Source: Gemmatimonadota bacterium | Lineage (GTDB): Bacteria > Gemmatimonadota > Gemmatimonadetes > Longimicrobiales > Gaopeijiaceae | NCBI GenBank assembly: GCA_030430625.1 | Contig: JAUIKL010000010.1 | Coordinates: forward strand, 1-42,295 | DNA: 42,295 nt | Direction: 5' to 3' | Shown here: positions 42,010-42,295 of the stretch, one piece after another | How positions within the stretch are numbered: the first letter of the stretch is position 1 | How the letters are laid out: each line of letters begins with the position of its first letter | The notes under the pieces: generated by a model | Databases searched by the model: none | What the model was told of the DNA's origin: nothing | Seen by the model: the letters and a program-made list of their open reading frames with translations, nothing else | Program-made: the position numbers and the translations under genes

Positions 42010-42295
42010 ATGAAGACTTCACGGACGATGATGATCGCGCTGTCCGCGGCCCTGATGCTGCCGGTGGCCGGTGGGGCCCAGGACGGGGCTGCGGTCCTCC
42101 ATGACGCGTCCGCTCTCTACAACGGAGTCGAAACGCTGTGTGCCGACTTCACGCAGCACCTCGAGGTGCCGCTTCTCGGCAGTGAGCGCACGGGAACCGG
42201 GCGGCTGTGCCAGGGGGCCCCGAACCTCTTCGGTATGCGCTTCGACGACCCGGAGGGTGACCTGATCGTCGTCGACGGAGACCACGCGTGGGTCT
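42010..42295 (+). CDS. lolA: LolA-like outer-membrane lipoprotein carrier (3' end missing)
   Basis: The first 95 residues of an exported protein cut by the window's right edge. It begins with a signal peptide (MMIALSAALMLPVAGGAQ), then YNGVETLCADFTQHLEVPL, with the family's DFTQ motif, a glycine-rich GTGRLCQGAPNLFGMRF segment and DLIVVDGDHAWV. This fits LolA, the periplasmic carrier of lipoproteins to the outer membrane. A strong GGGGGGAGGG lies before the ATG, which starts 4 bases after the ftsK stop. The ftsK-lolA order is common, supporting the call. A related LolA-like factor cannot be ruled out on the fragment. Confidence 0.85.
   Translation, partial: MKTSRTMMIALSAALMLPVAGGAQDGAAVLHDASALYNGVETLCADFTQHLEVPLLGSERTGTGRLCQGAPNLFGMRFDDPEGDLIVVDGDHAWV

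Noticed and set aside
1-42295. Mobile elements, phage genes, toxin-antitoxin or defence systems.
   Set aside because: No transposase, integrase, phage structural gene, terminal repeat or defence enzyme was seen; gene order and composition look like core chromosome.

Overview
The window is a high-GC, gene-dense bacterial chromosome segment with 41 protein genes. Almost all are on the + strand; a lone methyltransferase and a PpiD-like chaperone are on the minus strand. I see no rRNA, tRNA, CRISPR array, insertion sequence or prophage gene. The content is that of a diderm with an outer membrane: LptD, BamD, Tol-Pal, PpiD, the start of a LolA-like gene, several lipoproteins and Tat. High GC, GTG starts, abundant TPR proteins, a CysN-CysC fusion and the order of the tol-pal/nrdR/tatC/lptD block suggest Gemmatimonadota or a close relative. 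That assignment is inference, not proof.

Layout. 1-1774: uvrB, cut by the window's left edge. 1781-2782: orphan SAM methyltransferase, convergent with uvrB. 2867-7972: ugd, a UDP-glucuronate decarboxylase, cysD and cysNC, which make UDP-glucuronate, UDP-xylose, APS and PAPS. 8025-13589: two TPR proteins, bamD, nadD, tsaE, tsaB, rimI-like and radC. 13702-14802: exported LysM protein with its own promoter and terminator. 14968-20976: sugar epimerase followed by a full tolQ-tolR-tolA/tonB-tolB-pal-cpoB set. 20997-26679: nrdR, tatC, lptD and a fibronectin-III-like lipoprotein, closed by a terminator. 26754-31507: formiminotransferase, a large TPR/acidic-linker protein, a polyprenyl diphosphate synthase, a small membrane protein and tatA, closed by a terminator shared with the convergent ppiD-like gene. 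33748-35661: a second TPR/acidic protein carrying a striking 16-residue tandem repeat. 35687-42295: aroQ, efp, accB, accC, comB-like, ftsK and the start of lolA.

Many neighbours overlap by 1-4 bases (TGATG, TAATG, ATGA, GTGA), so most of the window is probably transcribed as a few long operons. The clearest promoters are TTGACC-18-TATCTT before the LysM gene, TTGACT-18-TATCTT before the repeat protein and TTGAGA-17-TATCCT before ppiD. Clear hairpin terminators follow the LysM gene, the fibronectin-like lipoprotein and tatA.

Most genes are ordinary housekeeping. The parts most worth a second look are the two TPR proteins with acidic, motif-repeating linkers (27686-29833 and 33748-35661), the 48-bp tandem array inside the second, the sugar-nucleotide plus sulfate-activation cassette, the Glu/Pro-rich TolA/TonB-like protein, and a ComB-like phosphatase between accC and ftsK. 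I found no convincing new defence or mobile system. No stretch longer than about 300 bases lacks a gene.
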